NCBI GenBank assembly: GCA_016808115.1
Contig: JAEQBH010003948.1
Span: forward strand, 62,001 to 126,000
DNA: 64,000 nt
DNA from: Tetrastigma voinierianum
Taxonomy: Eukaryota; Streptophyta; Magnoliopsida; Vitales; Vitaceae
Direction: 5' to 3'
Shown here piece after piece: positions 1-13,257 of this stretch. Every line of letters starts with the position of its first letter. Within the stretch, counting starts at the first letter, position 1. Position numbers and translations under genes: made by a program. Under the pieces are notes generated by a model. The model was not told where the DNA came from, did no database searches, and saw only the letters and a program-made list of their open reading frames with translations.

Positions 1-1255
1 TCAGAAGCCTACCAAATCAAGCGAAACAAGAGGAAAAATTTGCTCCTCTCTTTCACGCGTTGTTTTGATGTCTTGTCTGCTTGAGAAACTCAATGCTGTC
101 TGAAGAAAAGATATTTTAGCTCAATATCTTGACTTCAAAATTTTGAGGAAAAACTGTGGGAGAGAAAGAAAACATGTAGTAAAAAGTGAAAGAACATATT
201 AATAAAACAAAACAAACACAATCTATATATTATTTTATATTTTTATCACTAATTTATTATTTTATTTAAGATCCCATCAATGTTATTAGAAACATACTTC
301 AAGATTCTCACAAAATTCACCAATATATTTTTTTGGATTTTACAATACAGCATGAAAAGCAAGTTAACAAAAATGTTGGTAATTACTCATGTTTGACCGC
401 TTTAAATTAGTTCTCACCACTTTATAAAGTATTGTCATCTTCTAATAGAAAAACAAAGACGGTCCCATTAATCACTTTAAGTCTCTTTCCTAAATTTTTT
501 TTCAAAAAAGGTGCTTTCAAATTCAAATCATATTTAAAATTACGATAATTTACATGGTCAAGACTTAGAATGAACAAGTTTTTATAGGTATCACAACTTC
601 CAAAATATGAAACAACTAAAACAACAATTATTAATTTGCTGAAATCTGCTCAATTTATAGGTATTATCATCCTTTCAAAAAACAAAAATCCTCTAATTAA
701 TCATCTTAAAGTCTTCACCAATTCCAAAACGACTTTAAAAACTTTAATTACACTTAATTATATTCACTTCAATGTAGATACATATCATGTCTATTAGGTA
801 GAAAATTCTACCATGTGTTATCATGAAATTTGACCATGAAGTATTCATTATATTAGTCACCCATGTCAATATCCTATTCATGTAGAAGGTATTTATAGAT
901 GAGCCCATTCATTAAATTGTATTACAACATCTTAAGGTTAAATAAAGAGGGTGACAATAACGCAGCTACAAGTGATCTGAATTGAAGGAGATATGATCAA
1001 AATATATTAAATTGATTAATAAAAGATTAAAATTTCTACCATAATAATAAAAAATTCAATTGGGTTCATAATAGTAATCTTGTAGAACTGCTTGGGTTTA
1101 TGTTGATCAACTAAAAGAATCCAACAATGATAGGCTTCAATTTATTAAATTATAGTATTAAATATCTACTGGGAATTCCTTTTGAATAGAATTATTATGT
1201 TGACTTCAACTAAAGAATCCAAATGTATAGGTCAACTATAAACAGGTATTAAATA
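1..1255. repeat. Block X, copy 1, left part
   Basis: This non-coding AT-rich segment aligns with about 48,870-50,150 (shared landmarks: the phrase around 'gatgtcttgtctgctt' and 'atcctattcatgtag...gaagatacatttatagatg'). Much of it consists of degenerate units with phrases such as 'tttaaagtctt' and 'gataggtattatcaactt', which suggests an old tandem repeat. It is split from its right part (2,867-3,810) by the solo LTR at 1,260-2,866. The copy near 50,150 has no such insertion. No coding potential is visible. Confidence 0.7.
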
Positions 1256-1259
1256 TCTA

Positions 1260-2866
1260 TGACGCCCAAAACCAAACTGCTGAGAACCAACTCATGAAAC
1301 TCAGCATCTTTAATGCTTAGACACAGAAATATTATGAGTAAAAAGCCTTAGCCACTTAAGCCCATACATCACTCATTAAAAATACATTTCCCAATCTATA
1401 ATACAGTTCGAAGGATATTATCACTTTAATACAAACATATATTAAAATTGTGAGCTTAATACATGTTTTATAAATAATCCATCAGCCATGTTTACTTTCT
1501 TTCAAAATATACTTCGAATATGCCGCTTCCGATCGCCTCCCTCACAGATCTAAATAATATCCGGGACAGCTAGCAACGTCTGTGAGTGATACTTCCTAGC
1601 TGGGTTATCTCCACCAAAGGTGCATGCAATGATAACCAAACACATCAAGTAACACATGATCCACTAATGTGGCCCACATGCTCAATCCCATGTCTCTGAA
1701 TTCCACCCATCAGCTACACATACTCCAAGCTACTGAAAAATATGTCAAAACAAAAGCTTTTGTTCTCGAAACTTACTAACAGTTTCGTAGCCCATTAGAC
1801 AACCTCCCAGCGAACTGCTGATAATCCTCCAAACAATTCATGGGCCTCCTCCGCATGAATTACACACAACTCCAACACACTTCACTGCACCTTCCTGAAT
1901 TCTTCAACATTGCTTTTGCTTTCTTTCGCGTCATAATCACACTAATATCTCAGAGTCTCACAGAATCAATGGTGCCGTGATTCCAAACCATTCATGTTAA
2001 TACATATTTACATGGTTATATTAACATAATTAATCCGCATAATCGCTATTCAATCGCATAATCATTAACGCCAAACAGTCTACATGGCTGACTAACTAAT
2101 CAAGAATCATTTTGAATCACCCAAACCACACAAACAAATCATGACACAACCACTTGAATGAAGGAAAACTTTGGTTTGTGATCGTCATTTCGCCACAAGT
2201 AGGGGAATTCTTCACTCCAAGGCTCAAAGGTTTTTGAGATCAAAACACTGGCCATTTAGGGCCTCAATAAACCCCATCCATAAAATGGCCTTAATGAAGA
2301 ATAAACCAGTGGTAAAGATCCCTACTTTTGAGTTGTCGAAACTCCACAAACTCGCCCACCTGTATTTCCGAAAGTGTAGAATAGTTTTGTCTCTGGTCCT
2401 GTCGCTCAACCATTAATCTGAAAGTTTAAAAATCGCAGTAGTCACACTCCCTCTAAAATCTGAAACCCAATCACCTAGATGCTTTCTCCGCCAGAAGAAA
2501 ACTATTCCTCTCTATCTTATTCATTTAAAACTTTTTCCACCATTTAGTCCTTTAGTTTGACTTCTTTATGATTTTTGACACTTAGCTTAATCGGCATCTG
2601 GCTTCACCATCTTCAACATGCAACATGCATCATATATATAGTAGCACTTTTGTCACAAAAAAGAATATACTTCATTAATTATGCGAAAATGCATCAAACA
2701 CCCTGCCTAGAAAACGGAATTCGACTCACCCGAATTAGATCTAAATTGACAGCTAGATTTACACACCTAACTTGAAATCCGCTTTCATCATCCTGATCAG
2801 AAAATTTTTAGATTTCAATCAATACCACTTAATCATTTTTAAAATTAGAATTTTCCGTTTACATCA
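1260..2866 (-). mobile_element. Solo LTR of a gypsy-type retrotransposon (about 1.6 kb)
   Basis: The segment interrupts block X exactly where the second copy (near 50,150) is continuous, so it reads as an insertion. It starts TGACGCCCAAAACC and ends TTTACATCA on the plus strand, giving TG...CA ends. Read on the minus strand it starts TGATGTAAACGG and ends GGGCGTCA, a shape common in Tekay/Del-like gypsy LTRs. No internal coding region, primer-binding site or second LTR is adjacent, so a solo LTR left by LTR-LTR recombination is the simplest reading. The flanks are too decayed for a clear target-site duplication. Confidence 0.55.
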
Positions 2867-3810
2867 TAGATCTGAAATAATTATGGCATCCTTGATAACC
2901 TTCTTCGCTGAAAAGTAAAATTTATATAAAATTGCATTTATTTTAAGGTATATACATTAGCTGTAAAATATGTTTTCATATAAATAAGATACCATTGCAT
3001 TCCTAATAATAAATGTTATATTGAGTTAAATAGATAAAATGAGAATACAATCATTTCAAGAAGCTTAATCTTAAATAGACATGACCAATTTTACCCTTTT
3101 TATGGAAAAATACAAATGTTTTTAAAATTGTACACAAAAAAACAAGTAATTATTTTTAATGTTAAACCTTTTCTAAAATATGTTTTCTTTTTTGCACATA
3201 TAGCTGCCTTGAAATGTGTGCATTGGTGGCAGGAACTTCCTAATAATGTGCAATAAAGAAAGCAATTGTTTAATGAGACTGAAATCATCTTTATAAAAAC
3301 TTGTCCCATAGTTTTGTCAAATATTTATCTTGTTGATTTCTGATAGGTATATTAACTTTGAATAAATAAAATGATTTTAATAATTTTCTCCCTACCCAAC
3401 CCATTTTAAAGTCTTTGTTGAACCTGAAATCATCTGAAAATGCTTGTCACTTTCATTCACACTTTCATATAGAAAGGTTTACACTCATGTCAATTCCTTA
3501 AAGTCCTTGCCAAAGAACTTACACAAAAAATCTTAAAGTAGTTTGCCAGTGTAGTTTAGTTTCACAAAGCACTTTGATAGGTGGTGTTAACTTTAGCTTG
3601 ACCTAAAGTCTTTGTCCACCAGGAAACTTTGTAGTTTTCTAAAGAGTAAGTGTCTATTTGTTCATAGTTTTTAAACTGCTTTCTGGAAAACAATAACACA
3701 AAGAAGACCATTTAGTGTGTTGGCTCTAAAATGTCACTAATATCTCTAATTTAGTATTTTCTATATCTCTTTTGTTTTTTCAGAAAAAATGGAAATTCAA
3801 ACGTATTTTC
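2867..3810. repeat. Block X, copy 1, right part
   Basis: Continues block X after the solo LTR. The stretch from 2,880 ('atggcatccttgataacc') matches about 50,160 onward, and its end (3,560-3,800) matches a separate scrap at 48,135-48,395. It contains repeated phrases 'tttaaagtctttg' and 'gataggtggtgt' that belong to the repeat family of about 110 bp seen most clearly at 50,880-51,245. No gene is visible. Confidence 0.65.
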
Positions 3811-4600
3811 TATGTTTTTCCTTGTTCCTTTTTTATTTTAAGAACAAACATGAAAACAACAAAACATGTCCTGCTGATTAACTTTGCTTTATGATACCAT
3901 TTTAAATTATAAATTTTTATGTTAAAACTTGGTTTATAATGTAATACTATACTCCTAACACCCTTTCTTTCACAAGCCTATGGTACATGGCAAACAACCC
4001 CAATTAATCCTTTTAGGCTTACATAATTAATTAGGGAAACAAACATGCAAATCGAAAAATCAGACATGCGATGAGATTTTAATGGTTTTGAATTTCTATT
4101 AAAATGGTTTCTACACAAGTCTTTCGTACAAGAAATAAAGGGCGAACTAAATAACTACTTCAATTAAGGAGCTAGCTGATGACTCAATATTTGCACACAT
4201 AAAATACTTAGCAGATCTCTAAGATATCTTATTTTCCAATATTTTCATATCAAGTCATTATCATTCAAATTAATTGAAAGGATTTTTAATAATTTGTTTG
4301 AAGATACTACAACAATTCATTTAAAATAAATAAGTAAAATCAAGGTGATTTGGCAATAGAACTAGAATGATACCATTTGCACTCTGCATTAAAAGTAGAC
4401 TTTTTTTTTTTTTTTTTTATGCATAATTCATTTTTGGTAGACTTAATTTTAATTTCTATTTTTAATTTTATCAATAGTTTTTATTGCTCAAAATAGGAAC
4501 CTTTCCCCAAAACTAATTTAGAAAAATGGTTTGAAACATCATCGAACACCCAAAATTTGCTAAAAGTAAGACAAAGAATTTTCACTGACCTTGTTCATGC
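3811..4600. other. Intergenic, no gene seen
   Basis: AT-rich sequence with a long T run near 4,402-4,420. I see no coding exon, RNA gene or transposon end in it on either strand. Confidence 0.5.
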
Positions 4601-4880
4601 AATTTTGAAAGGAAACAACACATAAACCCTAGATAGGAATGAGCAACAAGTGTGATTTTACAGATATGGGTGGTCACATTTATCAATAGCCCAAGATTTT
4701 TTCATGCTCATAAAAGCTCCATTTTACTCAAAAGTTGCAGGAAAATTACACAAGATGCCAAACTCATCATCTAGCAGGCGTAAGACCACTCATCACCGTG
4801 ACCTACTAATAGCATCAAAGAATAAAACACAACCCAGGAAAACAAAAATATTGTTTCGTATGTCTAACTTGGTCATACGA
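4600..4880. repeat. Copy of CPSF73 3'-flanking sequence
   Basis: This stretch (landmarks 'gggtggtcac', 'tagcatcaaagaataaaacacaaccc', 'aaaaatattgtt') matches the sequence downstream of the CPSF73-like copies at 32,990-33,260 and 16,150-16,420, and also 14,490-14,600 and 48,715-48,800. It is therefore a detached piece of the duplicated unit, lying next to the gypsy-like element, with no coding sequence of its own. Confidence 0.6.
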
Positions 4881-4942
4881 GGGGATATGGTACACGAATA
4901 TCCCTAATTAAGGTTTTCCATATTTATCTTTTTTTACTTAAT

Positions 4943-5218
4943 TTGGAGGAACAAATTAGATTATGGTTTCACCATCTAGAATTGGGAATTAAAATTCGTG
5001 GAATTTGGCAAATTTGGTTTCAAAGAACAAACGCCGATTCATATGATGCAATTGAGGAGACTTATAACAAAGAGTTTATCTGCTTCGTTGGCAACAAAAT
5101 TTGTAATTGTGGTACACACCAAGAAGAAGAATGCCTAATTGCTGCCCAAAAAGAGTGCTATTTTCGAGCCCTATTTATTATAGGTTTTGAGTGCTTTTGT
5201 GTGCGCACTACTGACTGA
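4943..5218 (+). CDS. Unidentified short open reading frame, 91 codons
   Basis: An uninterrupted 91-codon frame running from an internal ATG to a TGA just before the left LTR of the gypsy-like element. The product is rich in charged residues and has a CNCGTHQEEEC stretch near residues 56-66 with three cysteines, but I recognise no family. It has no paralogue elsewhere in the window. In such AT-rich DNA a frame of this length could be chance, or a fragment of a transposase or gene exon cut by the retrotransposon insertion. I give no function. Confidence 0.15.
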   Translation: MEEQIRLWFHHLELGIKIRGIWQIWFQRTNADSYDAIEETYNKEFICFVGNKICNCGTHQEEECLIAAQKECYFRALFIIGFECFCVRTTD

Positions 5219-6440
5219 ACTAATTTTACACATTAAGTTCCCTGTGATTCTACTGATCGCATTTTGTAGCAATTTTTGTAGTTTTCGCATGCGATTTATG
5301 CCAAAATTGTTTAGTCCATCCAAGCAATAAGAATCTGAAAGTCAACCAAGATTACGATCAGACTAAGGAAAGAAGAGAAGAAAATACAAGGAAATTAAAG
5401 CAACATAAAATTACTCGCAGAAGAGACAATTACCATCCCGCTAATGCCACCGCTAATGCCAGACTCAATTTCCCCGTCGCCTGCTTTTTGCCTTTTTTGT
5501 TCCTCTTTTGTTTTTTTTGGCCCCGATCAGAAGAATATTATTTAGGGAGGTTATTTTTGTAATATGGTAAAGGGGTCAGGGCTACAAAATCCCCAAGCCA
5601 AGTAATCAAGTGCTGTGGGAATAAAATCTCTAGGCAGTTTTCTCGGCCCGTTTTTCTCCAGCTTCCATTTTCCTCATTTTCCTCCTTTTCTGGTCAAACA
5701 CTTCTCTGAGGATGACAACTCAGTGGGATGGTTGGCTAGTCGTTTTCCCTTTAAAGAGGAGGGTCAGCTGGGCTAGTGGTTCGAGGTAACTAACTGCCTC
5801 TCATGCTTTTAACGTAAGTTTTTATTTGCATTTATGTTCCTATTTCACTCTAGGTTGTGAACTCATTTGATGCCTTCACTGGGACAGTGATTTAGCAATC
5901 TTTAGGGTTCAAAGGATGCTTATTGCTAGATCCACTCGAGATTCATTAGTTGCTTCCGTTTGTCACCGTGAGGTAGACTCCGTGGAGGCACAAGCCATTT
6001 TCCGGGAAACATTAAGGCTCACAAATAAGTATATTTTTCAAAGGAAAATCATAGGTTTAGTTTTTAAAAAGTTAAATGATCCAAGCTCAGGAAATGACTA
6101 TAGGTCATTTTCCCCGACGCGAGGAAATGAACCCGGACCTCAATGAACTTCTTAACTCGAATCCAAGAGCCCGACACTTCAAGCATGAGACTTCCTTTAA
6201 TTTTATTTTATTTAAATTTCTCAGTTTTCCAAACATTATTTGAACGATCAAGCTTTTATAAATCTCAAAATCCAAATTGAATTCATCATTTTTATTATCT
6301 ACTCAAATCATTTGTATGAAGAAAACCCATCCCCTTGTTCAATTCTAGACTGCCATAACATCGTAGCTTGACTACATAAAGAGGAGGAATATAGTGGATA
6401 AAATTTTGTTGATTCCGATCACCCTACTGCAGCAATTTAA
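5215..6440 (+). repeat. 5' LTR of the LARD-like element
   Basis: Aligns with 13,258-14,360 from 'ctaattttacacattaag' through 'gattctactgatcgcatttt', 'tttgcatttatgttccta', 'gattcattagttgcttcc', 'gactataggtcatttt' and 'atccaaattgaattcatc' to 'gataaaatttt'. It is followed directly by the tRNA-Asp-type primer site. The exact TG start is not clear; the 3' end is probably near the CTACTGCA at 6,423-6,430. Confidence 0.6.
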
Positions 6441-6444
6441 TCAA

Positions 6445-6466
6445 TGGTTATGGCCGTTGTCTGGGA
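6445..6466 (+). other. Primer-binding site, tRNA-Asp type
   Basis: TGGTTATGGCCGTTGTCTGG followed by GA resembles TGGCGCCGTTGCCGGGGA with small insertions. Such a site sits a few bases 3' of the 5' LTR in Athila/Tat gypsy elements and primes minus-strand DNA synthesis. Its position just after the left repeat supports the element call. Confidence 0.6.
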
Positions 6467-7630
6467 TGGTGCCTTAGTGCAAGTGAGAAGCTGTGGAACA
6501 CTTGTGATCCTCATCACAAGTTTTGGTGAATTTCTTTTATATTTCATTGTCATTTTTTTTATTTTATTTTCATTTCATAAAAAAAAAAAAAGTGTTGCAG
6601 ATTTTTTTTTCCTTTGTTGTCTTGGTGTCACTGCTACTATGCATGTTTTGCTGCGTTGATCTCAAACATAGACCAAATGGAAGAGGGAGCAACAATATAG
6701 TGAGTATTCCGGGGGGTGAGAGAGTAACCTCAGAGCTACATGTCCACATGAGGACTATAGAAACCAATGGATGAGTTCCACCATATGGTAGTTCTTACCA
6801 CCATAGTCAGAGAATCGGCACACCCTCATGGGAGCCAAGACCCTCCACAAGAGTGCACCTCCCGAACCTCCATATTATGCCCCATCTCCCAAAGAAAGAA
6901 CAACCACCACCCTTATCCCCTATTGAAACAAGCCATCCCAATTTGAGCAAACAAGTGGACACTCTACGAGGATGGCGTTGAATGTCTTTGTGCTAATGTG
7001 GAATCAGACAAAGGGAGAGCTCCCCTCGATCGCTGAATTCATGGGTTCCAAAGCCGAAATTGATCAAAAATTGACATCCCTAGAGGAATCCATCTCTGTA
7101 AAGCTCACCAATCAGCGAGTCTATCAAGAGGAGGAGAATCCGATAAGATTAAGCTGACGACACCATAAGGGAGGATGACAGAAATAGTGGAAGGAACCCA
7201 AGAGCCTCATTCAACCAAACCCCATAGATTGGATCCTAATGCCACGTTCGTGCCATAAAGCCCATCAGCCAACCACCCTCCAATCGACCTAGTAGTATAC
7301 CCCGCCAAAGAAGAAGCAGCACGCTTCCCAGCAGCAATTCAATTTTCAAAAACAAATACCCAAAGGCCACCCACTTGCACCGCCAAGGCAAGTAACTTCA
7401 AGAGATTAGTACCTCATAGAAGGATTCCGACCCTGGACAACCCTTCATGAACCCGAGGATTCTCCCGCACTCCAATGGATATATAGAAACTTTTCCTTAA
7501 AAACAAATAAATAAAATCCATGGAGCTAACCCCTTTACAATCCTTCCTTAACATATCTTGTAAATAATGCGAAGCGAAGTGATAAATTTTTTTTTTTCTT
7601 TCTTTTTCAAACACTTAGATTTTTTCAAAA
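6467..7630 (+). other. Leader and possible gag remnant of the LARD-like element
   Basis: Follows the primer site. It contains homopolymer tracts (6,579-6,615) and then GC-richer sequence. One frame at about 6,972-7,157 reads a charged, possibly coiled stretch with the phrases SIAEFMGSKAEIDQ and LTSLEESI that could be a decayed gag. I see no zinc knuckle (CX2CX4HX4C) and no protease, so this is suggestive only. Confidence 0.3.
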
Positions 7631-7639
7631 TGGCGAGTT

Positions 7640-10600
7640 TCCTCTTGCTGACTTCCAAATTTACAAAACTCATGTAAAAACATTTAAAAACACTTCTAAT
7701 CTTTTCAATCTCAACTTCTCAACTTCCGTTTAGGACTCCTCGTCTGGCCAACCTAATCAACACAATATCTACACATAACATTTATTCATTTCAGTCTATC
7801 AAAACATTCCAAACTTCTTTTTTAATTCCATGCATTTTTCTAAAAGATCGGGCTTGAGCTGACTTAAGCCGACCGCCTACGTATTCGCCCACCGAGGACT
7901 GTAAAGTCACGAATATATTTTCTAAAATATATACATCTATGTATATATATATGACAAATTATTCATAAAATATGCAAACCATTTATACGGCCATATGCGC
8001 TTGCCTCGATGCACACTGACTCATTGTGCGTGGAATACTTCACCGCAGACCTGCCTCTTGCCCCTAAAAGCGTTCTTAAAACATATGGAAAAGAATGAGC
8101 TGAAGAGCCTAAAGAGCTAGACATTTTCATTAAAATAATATTTCTTTTATGACATCAAAATAATACATACTTATACAATTAACCAATTTATGCCTTAAAG
8201 ATGGCGTTTTAAACTTTATTTTCTTTATAATGGGGCCATCATATAATTAAATCCATTTATGTTTCAAACTCTTTTCTTTATTTCCTTCTTTATTTTTCCA
8301 TGGAACCCAAAGAATAAACATACCGGCACATCAAGAACAATATATGACAGTCATATCTCCACTATAAATTAATTACAAGAGAAATCACGCTTTGTATAGG
8401 GTTCCACTATAAAATTTATTAATGTAAGGATACTCTAGACATCTATTTCTCCCTCAAGCAGTAACCTATGAATTTACCCTAAACTACACGCTTGTGTGTA
8501 CCTTGGGTCGATATTAGTCACAATACCATATAGGTTAGGTAACCACATTTAGGTAAAACCTTTCTTCCAAATACTATAAATCCATTTAAATCTTACTTTA
8601 TCATTAAAACCCATATATATATAAATATACATATTCTTTACACATTTTTAAACGTCCATATGCCTTTAACACATGCATACATATAATTAATGATAATCAT
8701 ATATATTGATGCAAGATGTTATTTAAGATACAAATGAACCTTCCACATTTCTAATTTTTTATAGAATAAGAAATTTTAAACTTTTAACGGTACATACAAA
8801 ACCATGCACTTTTAAAACTCAATTGGTAAAATATCATTTTTTTACACTCACCGCTTCACCGCTTCAATCCGCTTGCTTCCCCTGTCAGAATTCCCTGTCA
8901 GTCCGATAGCTACTCTTTCACCCTTTCAAGAAAACCAACTATAAGCATTAACTATAAACTTCCATTTTAATCCACCATACATATCTATTTAAAGCTAAAT
9001 GAACAAATTACTCCTAAGTAATTAAAACCTAATTCATTTTAAGGTCAACCTTTTCCAACAATACCTATAGACTTTATGACTCAAAATTATTCAAACGGTC
9101 TTCAAAATTTATGAAACTCCTCCAATAGATCATCCTTATATATCCAATGACATATCTTTAAATTTCACTTAAATTCCTTCTAAAGCCCCTCAACCATAAC
9201 ACGAGTTATTGTATTTTTTTACATCTGGGATGATCTAATTTGGCAGAACAGAATCTAATATAGCTCCACTTTGAGACACCACAGCACTTTAGATTAAGCA
9301 CTCTGTTTGAACTTCCCTATATAAAATTTTCCTTAGAAGTCTATTTTAATCAGAACTTGAATAACTCAAATCGGATTAGAAATGAGCAAGTTATGGTCAT
9401 AAATATCAGAATGGTCAAACAGGAAACAGCATTTCGTACCAGAACCACGCTGGCTTACATAATGGCCCTACTTTATAAATTTTAGCCACTTATAATCAGA
9501 ATTTGACGATGCCTATTTCTATAGGTTTGACTTTGAAGCTCCATGAACCAGAAAATCTTGACCACTCAAATCGGATCAGAAATGAGTGTTATGGTCAAAA
9601 TACGATAAATGAATTAAACAAAGGAAAATGCAGTATTTCCCCAGACTGGCACCGCCGCCTAAATGAACGCTTTAATGTGTTTCTTCCACTTTTTTTTCAT
9701 CTAAACACCTAATGCCTTATACCTTATTTCAAATATATCATGTACCTACTATCAATTTTAACAATTCTCACTTTCAAAACCCAACCTAATCCATTTTCTC
9801 AATATATCAAAATCAGCATCATTCAACCCAAATACCACCACTAATAAGATCCATACCGAAAAGTCAAGACATTAGATATGAAAACATCAAACCTCAACAT
9901 TCACTCACTTTATTTTTTTCAAAGCCTAACCTAATCCATTTCTTTCTCAATATCAAAATCATACTATTCAACTTTAAATATCACCAATTTAAATATCCAT
10001 ACCAGAAAATTCAAGACATTAGACATGAAAACATCAAACTCCTAACTTTCCCACTATTAAAAACTTACTTGTTCTGGTTTTGGCTCCTCCTGCTACCACT
10101 TGTAGAGCACTTTGGAAGTTTGAAGAAGGAGAAAAATCATCACATCTCACCTTCCTCCTCGCTAACTGCTTTCTCCCTCCTTTCTTTTCTTCCCTTTCTT
10201 TTCTCTCTCTTTCTTCCCTCTTTTTCTCTCATGACTTCAGCCCTCCTCTATTTGAGCAAAAGTTCATCTTTGAATTCTGAGACTTTTGATCCACACACTT
10301 GCCACCTCAGAATTTGGGAACTCTTGCGACTTACTATGACCACATCTTCACTTTGATTTTCATATCTTTTGCTTCAATTACTAATTTATCCTTATTCTCA
10401 TACAAAATCCAAATATCCATACAATTTCATACTAGAAAATCCTATAGAATCCATACAAAAAATCCATACCTTTTTGCTTGGCTTCTTTTCCTTCTCTCTC
10501 TCTACGATTTGTTTCCACTGAGACCAAATTGGTCTTAAATCAAGCCCTATCCCAGGCCATGTTTGGCTCTCAAAACCTTTTTTTTTTGTTACCATTTTAT

Positions 10601-10640
10601 TTCATTTAGGTCCCAGGTTCTCCTCTTTTGAAATCCTAAT
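7640..10640 (-). repeat. LTR-like non-coding block inside the LARD-like element
   Basis: About 3 kb of AT-rich non-coding DNA with features of a large gypsy LTR read on the minus strand. GC-richer 'aggactgtaaagtcacg' and 'gagcctaaagagctag' segments lie near 7,900-8,125. Two related 'actcaaatcggat.agaaatgag' stretches occur at 9,365-9,390 and 9,565-9,590, and a pyrimidine-rich leader-like tract at 10,150-10,235. I cannot define TG/CA ends or target duplications, so this may be a nested solo LTR or simply element interior. Confidence 0.3.
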
Positions 10641-10884
10641 CAGTATAATTATATTTTAATCCATAGCCTTTCAACTTATGACTTCTGCCCTTTTTTGGCA
10701 AAATTATAATTCTTATCTTAAGTCTTGTAAATTTTGGTTCCCTGCTTTCCACATGCTTCTCATTTAACTCACGTAAATATTGAAATGATGTCATGTAAAA
10801 TACCCAAACATGTCAAGACCGTTAGGGTAAATTTTAAAGTTAAGCATCCTGCATGCACTTTGTCACACATCAAAGACACAAGCA

Positions 10885-10955
10885 AATGGCCGCACTGCAT
10901 GGCACAACGGTTGGTTCTAAAGGGTTCTGTGCTTGAGCACCACCAGATTTAAGCT
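10885..10955 (+). repeat. Possible tRNA-derived SINE head
   Basis: The stretch contains 'tggcacaacggttggttcta', similar to a tRNA A box, and 34 bases on a B-box-like 'gatttaagctcc'. The downstream tail is T-rich rather than a clean A tail, so only a decayed head can be argued. Confidence 0.25.
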
Positions 10956-11219
10956 CCTCCTCACTTTGTTTAATTTCTTCGCTTTGTTTTATTTTGTATC
11001 GTATTTTATTTGATTTCATTAATTTTTCTATTAGATTTTTCTAGTTTTAGTTAATTTACGTTTAAATTCACTTTGCTTTTTCGCACTTTTCCTTAATTTT
11101 TTTCTCTGCATTAATTTTTGTTTTTTAATGAAATTTGAAGCTGATTGAAGAAATTGGAAAGCAGAAATGAAGACAGGAATTTTCATGATAACAGCTAAAA
11201 TTCCTTACTTTATGAATGA

Positions 11220-11765
11220 GAAATTTCGCTTATATAGTTTAAAATTTGACAAAATTTTCGCTAGCTTACAAGGGAATTCTCATGCTTAGTTAGCTTAAAA
11301 TTCGTTCATCCTCACTAAACGCCAAACAGCCATCAAAGATTCCATTTTATTTATTTATTTATTTATTTATTTTATATTTTATAAAAAAAAAAAAAAACGT
11401 TTGTTTTCTTTATATATTATTTTTATTTCTTAAAAAAAAAATTTATTATTATTATTTTTATTTTTAATTTTTTTAATTTTTTATTTTTATTATATATAAA
11501 AAATAAAAAATAAAAAAATTTGTTCTCTAACAAAAAAATTTGTTTTTGTTTTATTTTTATTTTATTTTTATTATTAATTATTTATTTGATTTTTTCAAAA
11601 AAAAATTTAAAAAATTTTCGCTACCATGATTTTTCGCTTAGGCTAGCAAATTTCATGAATGATTAAAATTTTATAGGCTAGCTTAAAATTAAAATTTTTT
11701 GCTAGTCGAGCTAAAATTTCAGTTAGCGAATTTTTCGCTATGGCCCCACTTGCCTTCAAATTTTG
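11220..11765. repeat. Very AT-rich low-complexity segment with partial inverted ends
   Basis: Runs of A and T of 8-14 bases and (ATTT)n-like tracts fill 11,340-11,640. The edges share related phrases in opposite orientation ('ttcgcttatatagtttaaaattt' on the left, 'aaaatttcagttagcgaa' on the right), which could be the remnant of a foldback or MITE. The similarity is weak and I see no target duplication. Confidence 0.3.
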
Positions 11766-13257
11766 TTTGCTTTATTAACTTTTTCATCCGAACCCTGCTT
11801 TTAGGGCTCTTGCACCGTTGGAAAGCTTAGAGAGTGTAGAATCCAAATATGTATAGAAAGTAGTTATTTAGATTACATGAAAGGTAATTATAAAATGGTC
11901 CAACTGGTCACTTTTTCTTTTCCCTAACTTGTCTATTTGAAGCCCATAATGGAGTGAATATGTGTTGATGGAAAGCTTGCGTAAGTTTCCTGGTCCAGTA
12001 CAGCCTACATCTCTATCATCAAGGAGTGAATACTTCTTCATCATTAACCGTTCTGCATTTGACACCGAGACTGGGTCGGGAGTAGTGGGGAAGTGGCTTT
12101 TGTATTTATGTTTTGTTATTATTTTGTGCAAGCCCATTTTGGGATGTCAAGGTTTGTTTGGTTCCTTTCTATAAAGTCGTTATAACAACAGCTTATTTTC
12201 AAATTTTGGACCCGCTTTTGCAACCAAATTTATAAGGAAGTTTTAGCCCCAGTAGTTTAAAAATTGAAAATTGTCTCATTCTATTGATGTTAGATTGGTT
12301 CCATGCGAATGATGATGATTAGTTGAACTCTTGTTGGATTTCACCTTTTCTTCCACCTTTAGCTAACCACACACGAGCACATTAGGTTTCAACATAGACC
12401 CAAATCAAGCAAGAACCTCCTTTTACTTTGCATAATCCCAATTCTAGTTTCCATACACCACCTTGATAGGTTAAGGACTCTGTGGGAAAGAAGGCACACC
12501 GCCTTCGAAAAAAAAAGAGTGAAAAAGAAAGAAAAAGAAAAGAAAAAAATATTGCAAATGCTTTGCCTGAAACTCAGCACTGGCCCGAGGGGTATACGGC
12601 GAAGCCTTAAAGCCTGCGTCTCTAAACCTTCATCGTCGGAGCCAATCGTAATTTAGTGCCCACACGGGTGGATGGAGTTGAGCAAGTTGTAGCCGAGTCT
12701 CGAACTCATTCAAGTCCAAAACTCAAGAGTTAGTGGTTGAAAGATCCTCATGACTTGCGCCTGCCTTAATCACAAATGGGAGTCACCTAGGGAGCAGAGA
12801 TCCTCGCTACATGGACTTTGGTGAGGTTTCATTCTCAAAGACAAAACCACAAACGCAAAAAGAATTGTAACAAGAGGTGGGTCTTGATCTACGAGGTCAT
12901 TATACTACAATGGTATAGCTAGGTCGGGGGAGAGTGCGCTTTAGCGCTTTATCGTTGAAAGTCATCAAATAAACACTTAGATTTTGGTGGAAGCTTCGCT
13001 GATTCACTACAGGAGGCTTACTCAATTTTGTATGGCATTCATTCCCTCTCATGATAGTCATTTATATATTGATGAATTTTAATATATAGCATTACTCATT
13101 CACAACCTTAGAGTATTCATTTTGAATTATTGCTGTAGTTTATATGTATTTTACTTTCTTCTTCATTGCTATGACTAGCAATGTAGGTTGGGTGATTAGC
13201 GCTCAAAAGTTATATTTTGAGTCCCGCCACAGGCTCATGTTTAAAGAACTGATCTTA

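Noticed and set aside
11340..11640. AT-rich tract considered as a matrix attachment region or replication origin
   Set aside because: Base composition alone does not support either, and homopolymer tracts of this kind are common in LTR elements and noisy assemblies.
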